Shown here: positions 9,601 through 20,557 of the stretch, in pieces
Layout of the letters: each line of letters opens with the position of its first letter
Numbering within the stretch: the first letter of the stretch is position 1
Source: Pseudomonas sp. J452
GTDB lineage: Bacteria; Pseudomonadota; Gammaproteobacteria; Pseudomonadales; Pseudomonadaceae
Direction of reading: 5' to 3'
Assembly (NCBI RefSeq): GCF_024666525.1
Contig: NZ_CP088294.1
Location: 124,001 to 188,000, forward strand
DNA length: 64,000 bases
Notes under the pieces: generated by a model
The model's database searches: none
What the model was told of the DNA's origin: nothing
What the model saw: only the letters and a program-made list of their open reading frames with translations
Made by a program: the position numbers and the translations under genes

Positions 9601-9668
9601 TGTAGGAGCCAGCTTGCTGGCGATCAGCGGGACGCTGTCTGCGCATCGCCAGCAAGCTGGCTCCTACA
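9601..9668. repeat. REP-like palindromic doublet, copy 1
   Basis: Inverted arms TGTAGGAGCCAGCTTGCTGG and CCAGCAAGCTGGCTCCTACA flank a short variable centre. The same arms occur at 9803, 13061, 21689 and 24682. Confidence 0.9.
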
Positions 9669-9677
9669 GAATCAGAC

Positions 9678-9716
9678 CGTAGGGCGGGTGAAACCCGCGG
9701 GTTCACCCGCCCTACG
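9678..9716. repeat. Palindromic repeat (CGTAGGGCGGGTGAAACCCG type)
   Basis: The arms CGTAGGGCGGGTGAACCC-type and its complement form an almost perfect inverted repeat of 39 bases lying between two REP doublets. Repeats of this look are common between Pseudomonas genes. It has no coding potential. Confidence 0.75.
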
Positions 9717-9802
9717 AACTGGACGCTCCCGAGTAGGCACGCTGATACGGGCCCCGTAGGGTGGATAGCGCTTTTTCATCCCCCCCTTTGCGCACAAGCT
9801 TT

Positions 9803-9870
9803 TGTAGGAGCCAGCTTGCTGGCGATCAGCGGGACGCGATCTGCGCATCGCCAGCAAGCTGGCTCCTACA
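9803..9870. repeat. REP-like palindromic doublet, copy 2
   Basis: Same arms as copy 1 and almost the same centre (GATCAGCGGGACGC), which supports a recent duplication of the surrounding unit. Confidence 0.9.
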
Positions 9871-9915
9871 GAATCTGCGCCCATCAAAGAACGGGGCACA
9901 TCCGCCCTCGCCCTA

Positions 9916-10851
9916 TCAGACTGCTTCGATACGAAAGCCCAGACGCGGGAAGTGCACATGCACCATGCCGGCACGCTCGTCTTCTCGGCGCAGGATCAGC
10001 TCCTCAACACCGGCGAACAGCAACTCGCCCTCGACCGGGTCGACCCCGTAATCGGTGGCTGCGATCTTCACCCGCTGCCCGGCCTGCAGGCCATTGGACT
10101 CGATAAAGGGTTCATCCGGCAGAGCTGCCGGTGTCGCCGCACGAGCGATCTCGATGGCTTCCTCGGCGCTCAGCGCACTGGACGCGCCGTGGCCAAAACC
10201 CAGCACGCGGCCGAGCCAGGCGCTGACATTCGGGTAGGTGTCGATCAGCGGCGCGGTTACCGGAGTGGCCTTGAGGAACCACAGGCAGTGGGCCAGGGAG
10301 AAGTCGGCAATCGACGGCTCGCCGAACAGGAAGTCACCCTCCTCGCGCCCCAGTTGCTGCTCGACGCGGGCCATGATGCCCGGCCAGTTGTGCTTGGCGA
10401 CTTCGGCCGGCAGACGACTGGCGCTGCCGCCACTGAACAGCCCGGCGCGGTCGGCGAGAAAGGCTTTTACCGCTTCCGGCGGCAACTTGGCGAAGCGCAA
10501 GGCCACCGACTCCGGCTGGAACACCAGGCTCACCGCATGCTGAAACACCACCGAATCGACCCACTGGGCAAAGCTGGCGGCGACGAACTCCTGGCCTTCC
10601 GGAAATAGCGCCGGGGTGGCCTTCTCGGCTTCCAGGCGACGGGCGATCAGCGCGGTGTCGCAGTAGATGTCAGCGCCGACCTGCAGCACCGGGGTCTTGC
10701 GATAACCGCCGGTCAGGGCCAGCAGGTCGGGCTTGGGCATCACTGCGGGAATCATTACCGAGCGCCAGGACAGCTGCTTGAAGCCCAGCAACAGGCGGCT
10801 CTTTTCGGCGAATGGCGAGGTCGGATAATGGTGCAGGATCAACTCGTGCAT
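9916..10851 (-). CDS. Glutathione S-transferase family protein
   Basis: This 311-residue protein starts with a thioredoxin-fold GST N-terminal domain (ELILHHYPTSPFAEKSRLLL, then GGYRKTPVLQVGADIYCDTA with the cis-Pro in TPVLQ and the glutathione-binding acidic turn). A helical C-terminal domain follows, with GEPSIADFSLAHCLWFL typical of GST domain 2. It is longer than a standard GST by about 80 residues. The extra C-terminal part (from about residue 235) has a small beta-rich look and is not assigned. The substrate is unknown. Confidence 0.82.
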   Translation of the reverse strand: MHELILHHYPTSPFAEKSRLLLGFKQLSWRSVMIPAVMPKPDLLALTGGYRKTPVLQVGADIYCDTALIARRLEAEKATPALFPEGQEFVAASFAQWVDSVVFQHAVSLVFQPESVALRFAKLPPEAVKAFLADRAGLFSGGSASRLPAEVAKHNWPGIMARVEQQLGREEGDFLFGEPSIADFSLAHCLWFLKATPVTAPLIDTYPNVSAWLGRVLGFGHGASSALSAEEAIEIARAATPAALPDEPFIESNGLQAGQRVKIAATDYGVDPVEGELLFAGVEELILRREDERAGMVHVHFPRLGFRIEAV

Positions 10852-10922
10852 GACGGGCTCCGCGTCGGTGGCAGTGAAGGGCCAGCTTAACCGCGGGACG
10901 GCCGGCGGCCTACCCGCTGGGA

Positions 10923-10940
10923 CTGATAGTTAGCTATCAG
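10923..10940. terminator. Perfect hairpin overlapping the end of the GIY-YIG gene
   Basis: CTGATAG, TTAG, CTATCAG is followed on the plus strand by six T. It has the form of a plus-strand Rho-independent terminator but lies across the last codons of a minus-strand gene, and the nearest upstream gene (GST) is also on the minus strand. Its role is unclear. Confidence 0.45.
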
Positions 10941-11223
10941 TTTTTTCCATAGTAGCTGTCAGCACCAAGCGCTCCTTGGCGACCTTGGCCAGGCTCTTGA
11001 TCGCCCGCTCGCGGCGCAGGGCCGTGCCCTTGTCCGCACAGGCTTCCACATAGACCAGCGCCTGCGCCGGACTGGAATGGAAGAAGCGCGCGCCCTTGCC
11101 ACTGCAGTGCTGGGTGAAGCGCCGCTGCGGGTCGTCGCTGATGCCGCAGTACAGCGCGCCATTTTCCGCGCGCACCAGATACACCGACCAGGTCTTGCCT
11201 GGCTCGGCCGGGATATCACTCAT
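10930..11223 (-). CDS. GIY-YIG domain protein (YhbQ-like)
   Basis: A 97-residue stand-alone GIY-YIG nuclease-fold protein. The first motif appears as [18 protein letters not shown], followed by the conserved [10 protein letters not shown] with its Arg and by the acidic residue in YVEAC. Small stand-alone members such as YhbQ have no firmly established role; DNA repair has been proposed. The reading frame ends inside a perfect hairpin (10923-10940). Confidence 0.85.
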   Translation of the reverse strand: MSDIPAEPGKTWSVYLVRAENGALYCGISDDPQRRFTQHCSGKGARFFHSSPAQALVYVEACADKGTALRRERAIKSLAKVAKERLVLTATMEKTDS

Positions 11224-11262
11224 AGCTGCCCTCTCGTTAGCGCGGGCAGCTTACGTCACTTA

Positions 11263-11500
11263 GAACCTGTTCACGATCTTTTGAACTAGAGCCAGACAAG
11301 GCACTACGCCAGTAACAGCCTCCGGCTGGTCAAAACGGCGAGGAACGGACTGGGCCCGCATTCGGGTTTACGAGCTGTAAATGAGCATGACTCGTTGCAC
11401 TCGCCCTTCGGGTCGCGCTGAAGCGCGTTAGCCGCAAGCGGCTTGCCGAGCCTGTTTTTAACGCGGTATGGCCGAAGGACAGGAGATCGTGAGCAGGTTC
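11263..11500 (+). repeat. Miniature inverted-repeat element, family A, copy 2
   Basis: The ends GAACCTGTTCACGATCT and AGATCGTGAGCAGGTTC are inverted repeats with near-perfect pairing. The left flank is TTA (11260-11262) and the right flank TCA (11501-11503). The right flank is the stop codon (TGA on the minus strand) of the NTF2-like gene. This copy is the longest of the four because of an extra segment near 11305-11350. Confidence 0.82.
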
Positions 11501-11971
11501 TCAGCGGGACGCCTGCCAGGCGCGCAGCCCGGCCATGGCCTGCTTGCGGATCGCGCCCTGCACCAGCGGCGTCCAGCCCAGCAGCAGGCCCTTGGTACCG
11601 AGCGCCTGACGGGCCCAGCGCCACAGGTCGAAGTGGTCGCGGTGCTCGACGATCTTGCCGTCTGCGAAGCGGAAGTTGGCCTGGATATGGTTGACCACGG
11701 TATTGCCGGTCTTGCTGAACAGGTAGGTCGCCACCCAGCGCGCACTGCCCTGCTGGTCATCGGCCTGCACGCTGTCGAAGGTCAGGGAGAAGTGCTGCGC
11801 CCGCGCCGTCAGCATGCGCCACATGTCGCCGGCATCGCGGCCGCGCAGGTCGTTGAATGCCGGGTCGCTGAACTGCACGTCCTCGGCATAGCAGGCGGCC
11901 ATGGTCTCGGCGTCCAGCTGCTGGAAGGCCTGGTAGAAACGGCTGATCAGTTCGGCGTTGGGGTGGGCCAT
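11501..11971 (-). CDS. NTF2/SnoaL-like fold protein
   Basis: A 156-residue protein with the alpha-plus-beta cone of the NTF2/SnoaL superfamily: ELISRFYQAFQQLDAETMAA, then YAEDVQFSDPAF, then GKIVEHRDHFDLWRW. Such proteins include isomerases, hydratases and binding proteins; no specific reaction can be given. The start at 11971 has a GGAG ribosome site upstream. Its stop codon is also the target-site base triplet of the adjacent miniature element. It is divergent from the AraC-type gene. Confidence 0.8.
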   Translation of the reverse strand: MAHPNAELISRFYQAFQQLDAETMAACYAEDVQFSDPAFNDLRGRDAGDMWRMLTARAQHFSLTFDSVQADDQQGSARWVATYLFSKTGNTVVNHIQANFRFADGKIVEHRDHFDLWRWARQALGTKGLLLGWTPLVQGAIRKQAMAGLRAWQASR

Positions 11972-12089
11972 GGGTGCTGCTCCGTGATGTGGACTGCACA
12001 GAGTATTGCCGCTGATCCGCCAAACGGCGATTGGCGACAACGCCAACTTTGTGTCAATAATCGCCATACTCTCCAACTGATACCGATCA

Positions 12090-13055
12090 ATGATCCGCAT
12101 TGCCTTGTACGTCTGCCCGCAAACAGTGCTGTCCAGCTTGAGCATGGCCGACGACGCCTTTCGCCTGGCCAACCAGCTGGCCGGGGAGCGCCTGTTCGAG
12201 GTGAGCCGGCTCAGCGCGGACGGCCTGCCGGTCGAGATCGGCTTCGCCCAACTGCGGGTGGAAGGCGACCTGCGCCTGGCCGACGCTGCCGATCTGCTGC
12301 TGATCCCCGCCACCGGCAGCGCCATTGAGCGCACCCTGCAGGGCAACCCCGAGCTGCTCGCCTGGCTGGCCACGCGCCCACATAGCCAGCAGCTGGCCAG
12401 CTTGTGCAGCAGCGCCTGCCTGCTGGCTGCAGCCGGAGTGCTCGACGGCCGCCGCGCCACCACCCACTGGTCACTGGCCGGCGGCTTTCGCCAGCGCTTC
12501 CCGCGGGTCAACCTGCAGGTCGACGAACTGTTCACCGAGGATGGCAACCGCTTCTGCTCCGGCGGCGCTCAGGCCGGCCTGGACCTGTGCCTGCACCTGA
12601 TCGCCTGGCATGGCGGCGACTGGCTGGCCGAACGGGTGGCCGGCGCACTGGTGTTCGAACGCGGCCGCGGGCGGCAGTCGCGTTTCGCCCCGCTGCTGCC
12701 GGAGCCGCCCCTGGAGGACGGCTTGATCGCCCCGCTGCTACGCTGGCTGCAGCAGCACCATGCGCAGGCCATCGACCTGCAGCGCCTGGCGCAGCAGGCC
12801 AACTGCTCAACCCGCACCCTGCTGCGCCGCTTCAAGGCCGCCACCGGGCTGACGCCCAACGACTACCTGCAGCGCCTGCGCATCAGCGCCGCGCAGAGCG
12901 CCCTGCGCAAACCGGGACGCTCGCTGGAACAGGTCGCCGCCCAGGTCGGCTATGCCGATCGCGCCACCTTCGCCAAGCTGTTCAAGCAGCTCTGTGGCGA
13001 GACGCCTGGCGCCTTTCGCAAGCGCCTGACGCATCGCCCAGCCAGCACGCACTAA
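12090..13055 (+). CDS. AraC/GlxA-type transcriptional regulator with DJ-1/PfpI domain
   Basis: This 321-residue regulator has an N-terminal DJ-1/PfpI (amidotransferase-like) domain, roughly residues 3-190, with the nucleophile-elbow region [26 protein letters not shown]-terminal AraC DNA-binding domain with two helix-turn-helix units follows (IDLQRLAQQANCSTRTLLRR and SLEQVAAQVGYADRATFAKL). This is the GlxA family, which senses small metabolites. It is divergent from the NTF2-like gene, 118 bases away, which is a candidate target. Confidence 0.9.
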   Translation: MIRIALYVCPQTVLSSLSMADDAFRLANQLAGERLFEVSRLSADGLPVEIGFAQLRVEGDLRLADAADLLLIPATGSAIERTLQGNPELLAWLATRPHSQQLASLCSSACLLAAAGVLDGRRATTHWSLAGGFRQRFPRVNLQVDELFTEDGNRFCSGGAQAGLDLCLHLIAWHGGDWLAERVAGALVFERGRGRQSRFAPLLPEPPLEDGLIAPLLRWLQQHHAQAIDLQRLAQQANCSTRTLLRRFKAATGLTPNDYLQRLRISAAQSALRKPGRSLEQVAAQVGYADRATFAKLFKQLCGETPGAFRKRLTHRPASTH

Positions 13056-13060
13056 CCCCT

Positions 13061-13130
13061 GTAGGAGCCAGCTTGCTGGCGATCAGCCCATCCCCATCAA
13101 CACCGGGATCGCCAGCAAGCTGGCTCCTAC
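13061..13130. repeat. REP-like palindromic doublet, copy 3
   Basis: Arms GTAGGAGCCAGCTTGCTGGC and GCCAGCAAGCTGGCTCCTAC around a variable centre, directly after the AraC-type gene. Confidence 0.9.
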
Positions 13131-13166
13131 GGCGACGGAAAGCGGCTGTGTTTTAGGCAAAGAAAA

Positions 13167-13184
13167 GGGAGCCCGCAGGCTCCC
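13167..13184 (-). terminator. Rho-independent terminator of the aap operon
   Basis: On the minus strand GGGAGCC TGCG GGCTCCC is followed by TTTTCTTT, 20 bases after the aapP stop codon. Confidence 0.9.
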
Positions 13185-13204
13185 TGTTCGTCTTGCCGTG
13201 AACC

Positions 13205-13966
<762 letters not shown>

Positions 13967-13975
13967 GATTCACTC

Positions 13976-15073
13976 CTAACGCTTGTGGCCGGTGTCCAGC
14001 TTGCGCTCCAGATGCATGGAGTAGCGGGACATGCCGAAACAGAAAATCCAGAACACCAGTGCGGCGAAGACATAGCCTTCGGTGGCCATACCCAGCCAGG
14101 CCGGGTCGGTGGTGGCTTGTTTGATGCTGTTGAGCAGGTCGAACAGGCCGATGATGATCACCAGGCTGGTGTCCTTGAACAGCGCAATGAAGGTGTTGAC
14201 GATGCCGGGGATCACCAGCTTCATGGCTTGCGGCAGGATCACCAGACCCATCATCCGCCAGTAGCCCAGGCCCATGGCCGCCGCTGCTTCGTACTGGCCC
14301 TTGGGAATGGCCTGCAGGCCGCCACGCACCACCTCGGCGATATAGGCCGACTGGAACAGGATTACGCCGATCAGCGCGCGCATCAGCTTGTCGAAATGCA
14401 TGCCTTCGGGGAGGAACAGCGGCAGCATCACCGAGGACATGAACAGCACGGTGATCAACGGCACACCGCGCCAGAACTCGATGAAGGTCACGCAAATCAC
14501 GCGGATCGCCGGCATGTCCGAACGCCGCCCGAGGGCCAGCAGGATGCCCAGTGGTAGCGCGCCGGTAATGCCGACGGCGGCGATCACCAGGGTCAGCATC
14601 AGGCCGCCCCACTGGCTGGTTTCCACTTCGCTGAGGCCGAAGAAGCCGCCGTGCAGCAGCCAGAAGGCCAGCAACGGGTAGACCACCAGGAAGGCCAGTC
14701 CATAGACAGCCTTGCGCGGCATCATCGGCACGAACAGCGGCGCCGCGCCGATCACTGCCAGCCACAGGGTCAAGTCAACCCGCCAGCGCAGTTCTTCCGG
14801 ATAGAAGCCGTACATGAACTGGCTGAAGCGCTCCTTGATGAACACCCAGCAGGCGCCCTCGCTGGTGCAGTCGGTGCGGCTGCTGCCAGTCCAGTCGGCC
14901 GCGAAGAACGCCCACTGCAGCAGCGGCGGAACGATCAGCCAGACCAGGTAGATGGCCAGCAGGGTCAGCAGGCTGTTGAACCAGTTGGAGAACAGGTTGC
15001 TGCGCAACCAGCCGAGCACGCCCACGCTCATCGGGGGCGGCGGTAGATCAGGTTTGAACGTATGGGTCTGCAT
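13976..15073 (-). CDS. aapM: Amino-acid ABC transporter permease AapM
   Basis: A 365-residue inner-membrane permease of the general L-amino acid importer. The C-terminal half carries the EAA loop (EAAAAMGLGYWRMMGLVILPQA) that docks the ATPase, with the usual His/Gln/Met/polar amino-acid permease fold. The N-terminal half is the extended region typical of AapM/BztC, including a periplasmic stretch with two Cys (TDCTSEGACW). The gene is nine bases from aapQ and aapP on either side. Confidence 0.95.
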   Translation of the reverse strand: MQTHTFKPDLPPPPMSVGVLGWLRSNLFSNWFNSLLTLLAIYLVWLIVPPLLQWAFFAADWTGSSRTDCTSEGACWVFIKERFSQFMYGFYPEELRWRVDLTLWLAVIGAAPLFVPMMPRKAVYGLAFLVVYPLLAFWLLHGGFFGLSEVETSQWGGLMLTLVIAAVGITGALPLGILLALGRRSDMPAIRVICVTFIEFWRGVPLITVLFMSSVMLPLFLPEGMHFDKLMRALIGVILFQSAYIAEVVRGGLQAIPKGQYEAAAAMGLGYWRMMGLVILPQAMKLVIPGIVNTFIALFKDTSLVIIIGLFDLLNSIKQATTDPAWLGMATEGYVFAALVFWIFCFGMSRYSMHLERKLDTGHKR

Positions 15074-15082
15074 GGCTGCTCC

Positions 15083-16267
15083 TTACCGCTCGACCAGCGC
15101 AATGCGCTTGTTGTACCAGTTCATCAGCATGGAAATGCTGATGCTGATGGCCAGATAGACACTCATGGTGATGGCGACCACCTCGATGGCCTGCCCCGTC
15201 TGGTTGAGCACCGTACCGGCGAACAGCGAGACCATGTCCGGATAACCGATACCGGCGGCCAGCGAAGAGTTCTTCGCCAGGTTGAGGTACTGGCTGGTCA
15301 GCGGCGGAATGATCACCCGCAGCGCCTGGGGAACGATCACCTTGCGCAAGGTCACGGTCGGCTGCAGGCCCAGCGAGCGCGCGGCCTCGGTCTGCCCGTG
15401 ACTGACCGCCTGAATCCCGGAACGCACGTTCTCGGCGATGAAGGCGGCGGTGTAGATGGTCAGCGCCAGGGTCAGCGCCATCAGCTCGGGAATCACCACC
15501 CAGCCACCACGGAAGTTGAAGCCGGTGAGTTGCGGCACCGTCCAGTGGAAGGGGTCACCAAACACCAAAACGCTCAGCCCCGGCACCAGCAGCAGAATGG
15601 CCAGTGACACATACACCGTGTGGAACGGCTGGCCGGTGGCCTCGAAGCGCGCACGCGCCCAGCGCGTCAACAGCACCACGGCGACAACCGCCAGCAGCAG
15701 GGCGATGACGAACGGCCAGTAGCCTTCCGCCATCGACGGCGACGGCATGTTCAGGCCGCGGTTGCTGAGGAAGAAGGTGTCGCCGATGCTCAGGCTCTGC
15801 TTCGGTCCCGGCAGCGGCAGCAGCACGGCGAAGTACCAGAAGAAGATCTGCAGCAGCGGCGGGATGTTGCGGAAGGTCTCGATGTAGATGGTCGCCAGCT
15901 TGCTGATCAACCAGTTGGGCGACAGCCGCGCCACGCCGAGGATGAAGCCGAGGATGGTGGCAAAGAAGATGCCGATCACCGAGACCAGCAGGGTGTTGAG
16001 CAGACCGATGACGAACACCCGCCCGTAACTGTCGCTCTCGCTGTAGTCGATCAGATGCTGGGAGATGCCGAAACCGGCGCTTTGCTCAAGAAAGCCGAAG
16101 CCGGAGATGATTCCGCGCTGGGCCAGGTTGCTCTGGGTGTTGTGAAACAGGTACCAGCCGAGCGCCACGACGGCGATCACGGCAATAATCTGGAAAGCCC
16201 AAGCGCGCACCTGGGGATCGGTCCAGACCGAACCGCGCGGGCGCGAATTGTTGGCGATATTTTGCAT
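15083..16267 (-). CDS. aapQ: Amino-acid ABC transporter permease AapQ
   Basis: A 394-residue permease that pairs with AapM. It has multiple membrane segments, the IENVRSGIQAVSHGQTEAAR region and an EAA loop (EAARSLGLQPTVTLRKVIVP) near the C-terminus. The ATG at 16267 is preceded by GAGGG at seven bases and was preferred to the in-frame ATG at 16279. A strong hairpin separates it from aapJ, which usually gives more binding protein than permease. Confidence 0.94.
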   Translation of the reverse strand: MQNIANNSRPRGSVWTDPQVRAWAFQIIAVIAVVALGWYLFHNTQSNLAQRGIISGFGFLEQSAGFGISQHLIDYSESDSYGRVFVIGLLNTLLVSVIGIFFATILGFILGVARLSPNWLISKLATIYIETFRNIPPLLQIFFWYFAVLLPLPGPKQSLSIGDTFFLSNRGLNMPSPSMAEGYWPFVIALLLAVVAVVLLTRWARARFEATGQPFHTVYVSLAILLLVPGLSVLVFGDPFHWTVPQLTGFNFRGGWVVIPELMALTLALTIYTAAFIAENVRSGIQAVSHGQTEAARSLGLQPTVTLRKVIVPQALRVIIPPLTSQYLNLAKNSSLAAGIGYPDMVSLFAGTVLNQTGQAIEVVAITMSVYLAISISISMLMNWYNKRIALVER

Positions 16268-16330
16268 AACGGCCCTCATTGAAACTCCGCACCCATAGAC
16301 CGCGGCGCGGAGTTCATGAAATCAGGAACA

Positions 16331-16355
16331 CCATCGCCCCGTAGCGGGGCGATGG
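16331..16355 (-). terminator. Intercistronic hairpin between aapJ and aapQ
   Basis: CCATCGCCCC GTAGC GGGGCGATGG is a perfect stem of ten base pairs without a T run, 10 bases after aapJ. It probably stabilises aapJ mRNA or attenuates transcription into the permease genes. Confidence 0.75.
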
Positions 16356-16364
16356 CCAAGGGGG

Positions 16365-17393
16365 TCAGCGCACCGGCGGTGCGTACTGCATGCCACCTTT
16401 GTTCCACAGGGCATTGAGACCACGCTCAATCTTCAGCTCGCTGCCGGCACCGACGTTGCGATCGAAGATTTCACCGTAGTTGCCGACCTGCTTGACGATC
16501 TGCACGGCCCAGTCCTTCGGCAGTTTCAGATCCTTGCCGAAATCACCCTCGGCACCCAGCAAACGGGCGATGTCGGGGTTCTTGGTGGACTTGGCCATTT
16601 CTTCGACGTTGGCCGAAGTCACGCCCAGTTCCTCGGCGTTCAGCTGTGCGTAGAGGCTCCAGCGCACGATGTCGAACCACTCCTCGTCACCCTGACGCAC
16701 GGATGGGCCGAGCGGCTCCTTGGAGATCACTTCCGGCAGCACCACGTAGTCGTCCGGCGCGGCCAGTTTGATGCGCTGGGCATACAGCTGGGACTGGTCG
16801 GAGGTCAGTACGTCGCAACGGCCAGACTCCAGCGACTTGGCGCTTTCGTCGGAGGTGTCGTAAGTGATCGGGGTGTACTTCAGGCCATTGGCGCGGAAGT
16901 AGTCGGCGAGGTTCAGCTCGGTGGTGGTACCGGCCTGGATGCACACGGTGGCGCCGTCCAGTTCCTTGGCGCTGGAAACGCCGACCTTCTTGTTCACCAG
17001 GAAGCCCTGGCCGTCGTAGTAGGTCACGCCGGTAAAGTTCAGGCCCATGGCCGCATCACGCGAGCTGGTCCAGGTGGTGTTGCGCGACAGCATGTCGACT
17101 TCACCGGATTGCAGCGCAGTGAAGCGCTCCTTGGCGGTCAGCGGGCTGAATTTCACTTTGGAGGCATCGCCGAATACAGCAGCCGCTACGGCACGGCAGA
17201 TGTCCACGTCGATACCCAGGTAGTTACCCTTGGCATCGGCATAGGAGAAACCTGGCAAACCATCGCTGATACCGCATTGCACGAAGCCTTTCTTCTGCAC
17301 CGCATCCAGGGTGGCACCGGCTTGCGCGAAACCGCTCACGCCAAGTACTGCAGCCGTGGTCAATACCGCCAGGGTGGATTTCACCATCTTCAT
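16365..17393 (-). CDS. aapJ: General L-amino acid-binding protein AapJ
   Basis: This 342-residue periplasmic protein has a signal peptide (MKMVKSTLAVLTTAAVLGVS, cleaved after AQA) and a family 3 binding fold. The diagnostic AapJ/BztA stretches are seen: GFVQCGISDGLPGFS, VDMLSRNTTWTSSRDA and VCIQAGTTTELNLADYFR. It captures a broad range of L-amino acids for AapQMP. It is the promoter-proximal gene of the operon. Confidence 0.95.
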   Translation of the reverse strand: MKMVKSTLAVLTTAAVLGVSGFAQAGATLDAVQKKGFVQCGISDGLPGFSYADAKGNYLGIDVDICRAVAAAVFGDASKVKFSPLTAKERFTALQSGEVDMLSRNTTWTSSRDAAMGLNFTGVTYYDGQGFLVNKKVGVSSAKELDGATVCIQAGTTTELNLADYFRANGLKYTPITYDTSDESAKSLESGRCDVLTSDQSQLYAQRIKLAAPDDYVVLPEVISKEPLGPSVRQGDEEWFDIVRWSLYAQLNAEELGVTSANVEEMAKSTKNPDIARLLGAEGDFGKDLKLPKDWAVQIVKQVGNYGEIFDRNVGAGSELKIERGLNALWNKGGMQYAPPVR

Positions 17394-18443
<1,050 letters not shown>

Positions 18444-18455
18444 AGAGGCACAACA

Positions 18456-20357
18456 ATGACCGCAGCCCCCATAATCCGCTCGCTGGCCGATATCGAACTG
18501 ATCGAGCAGACCCCGCTGGCCGCCCGCGACCTGCCGGCCAGCACCTACGAGCTGATCCAGCGCAGCGCTGCGCGCCATCCGCAGGCCCCGGCCCTGAGCT
18601 TCATCCTCCAGGGCACGGCGGACGAACAGGCCTACCGGCTGAGCTACAGCGAGCTGCTGGGCAAGATCACCCAGACCGCCAACGCCTTCCACCGCCTCGG
18701 TCTGCGTCCGGGCAAGGCGGTGTCGTTCCTGCTGCCCAACCTGCCGCAGACCCACTTCACCATCTGGGGCGGCGAGGCGGCCGGCATCGTCAACGCGATC
18801 AACCCGCTGCTCGACGCCGAACATATCGCCGAACTGATCCACGCCTCCGACTCCGAGCTGCTGGTGACCCTGGCGCCCTTCCCCGGCACCGACCTGTGGG
18901 CCAAGGTCGAGGCCCTGCGCGGCCAGTTGCCCAACCTCAAGGCGGTGATCTGCGTGGACATGGCCAACCTGCTGCCCGAGCCGCAGCGCAGTGCCGTCAA
19001 AGCGCAACGCGGCGACCTACCGCAAGGCGTACTGGACTTCGATGAGCTGATCGCCGCCTGCCCGGCCGACCACCTGGAAAGCGGCCGGCAGCTCCAGGCC
19101 GACGACATCGCCAGCTACTTCCATACTGGCGGCACCACCGGCACGCCCAAGCTGGCCCCGCACAGCCACCGCAACGAAGTGGCGATGGCCTGCAGCATGT
19201 CCTTCGTCACCCGTTTCGGCCCCGGTGATGTGGCCCTCTGCGGCCTGCCGCTGTTCCACGTCAACGGCGTGATCGTCACCGGCCTGACCGCCTTTTATAG
19301 CGGCGCCGAAGTGCTGCTAGCCACCCCGCAGGGTTATCGCAACACGGCACTGATGGCCGATTTCTGGGGCATTATCGAGCGCTACAAGGTCAGTTTCTTC
19401 AGCGGCGTGCCGACCATCTATGCCGGCCTACTGCAAGTGCCCAGCGAGGGCCGCGACCTGTCCAGCCTGCGTTATGCACTGTGCGGTGCGGCACCAATGC
19501 CGATGGAGCTGATCCGCCAGTTCGAAGCCAAGACCGGCCTGACCCTGCTCGAAGGCTACGGCCTCACCGAAGGCACTTGCGGCAGCTGCGCCAACCCCAT
19601 CGGCGGCGAGCGCCGGCCTGGCTCCATCGGCCTGCGCATGCCCTACTGTGAGGTGGCAATTAAGGTCCTCGACGAGCAGGGCAACTATCTGCGCGACGCC
19701 GCGCAGAACGAGATCGGCAACCTGTGCATCCGCGGCGCCACCGTGTTCAAGGGCTACCTGCAGGCCAGCAAGAATGCCGGCATATGGGTCGACGGCGACT
19801 GGTTCAACACCGGCGACCTCGGCCGCCTGGACGCCGACGGCTATGTCTGGCTGACCGGGCGCAGCAAGGACCTGATCATCCGCGGCGGCCACAACATCGA
19901 CCCGCAGATGATCGAGGAAGCCCTGCACAAGCACCCGGCGGTGGCCCTGGCAGCGGCGGTCGGCAAGCCGGACGAGAAAGCCGGCGAGCTGCCGGTGGTG
20001 TATGTGCAGCTCAAGCCCGGGCAGAGCGTCAGCGAAGCGGAGCTGCTCAGCCACGCCGCCGCGCACATCCCGGAACGTGCGGCGGTACCCAAGGACGTGT
20101 GGATCATCGAGGCCATCCCGGTCACCCCGGTCGGCAAGACCTTCAAACCGGCCCTGCGCTTCGATGCCATTCGTCGGGTCTATGAGAGCGTACTGGCCGA
20201 CCTGGGCGGCAACATTCGCGTCGAAGTGCTGAGCGACGACCAGCTCGGCCAGGTCGCCCACATCCATAGCCCGCAGCTCAATGAAGCGTTGCAGCAGACC
20301 ATTGCAGAGCGATTGGCGGGTTTCGCCGTGCGTCATCGCCTGCACCACGACGCCTGA
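18456..20357 (+). CDS. Acyl-CoA synthetase (AMP-binding)
   Basis: A 633-residue adenylate-forming ligase that activates a carboxylic acid to its CoA thioester with ATP. The P-loop-like motif YFHTGGTTGTPKLA, the YGLTEGT motif and the hinge region GRSKDLIIRGGHNIDP are present; the catalytic Lys region (VTPVGKTFKPAL) is near residue 555. It is about 60 residues longer at the C-terminus than many family members, and that tail (DLGGNIRVEVLSDDQLGQVA) is not assigned. The acid substrate is unknown. Confidence 0.9.
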   Translation: MTAAPIIRSLADIELIEQTPLAARDLPASTYELIQRSAARHPQAPALSFILQGTADEQAYRLSYSELLGKITQTANAFHRLGLRPGKAVSFLLPNLPQTHFTIWGGEAAGIVNAINPLLDAEHIAELIHASDSELLVTLAPFPGTDLWAKVEALRGQLPNLKAVICVDMANLLPEPQRSAVKAQRGDLPQGVLDFDELIAACPADHLESGRQLQADDIASYFHTGGTTGTPKLAPHSHRNEVAMACSMSFVTRFGPGDVALCGLPLFHVNGVIVTGLTAFYSGAEVLLATPQGYRNTALMADFWGIIERYKVSFFSGVPTIYAGLLQVPSEGRDLSSLRYALCGAAPMPMELIRQFEAKTGLTLLEGYGLTEGTCGSCANPIGGERRPGSIGLRMPYCEVAIKVLDEQGNYLRDAAQNEIGNLCIRGATVFKGYLQASKNAGIWVDGDWFNTGDLGRLDADGYVWLTGRSKDLIIRGGHNIDPQMIEEALHKHPAVALAAAVGKPDEKAGELPVVYVQLKPGQSVSEAELLSHAAAHIPERAAVPKDVWIIEAIPVTPVGKTFKPALRFDAIRRVYESVLADLGGNIRVEVLSDDQLGQVAHIHSPQLNEALQQTIAERLAGFAVRHRLHHDA

Positions 20358-20557
20358 TCCAGACGGCCGCTGCACAAGTGTGGGCGGCCGTTCTATCGTT
20401 CATTTCGCCACGCAACCGCTGGTCGCCAATGCTGACCAACGGGATTGTTTCTCGACCGACTCAGTCATAAGGTCGAGGCTGGTGTTCGTGTTAACGATAG
20501 GAAGCGTTTGCGATGCCCAGCCGCCTGACAACAGCGTTGGGACACTGACAGCAGGCC

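Larger units (their letters stand above)
9538..9915. other. Repeat-rich intergenic region with an internal tandem duplication
   Basis: This 378-base gap holds no gene. It contains two copies of the REP-like doublet (9601-9668, 9803-9870). Each is preceded by related text (GGGTGGAT, then TTTTCATCCCCCC, GCGCAC and AGCTTTTG), so a unit of about 200 bases seems to have been duplicated. A separate palindrome lies between them at 9678-9716. Confidence 0.7.
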
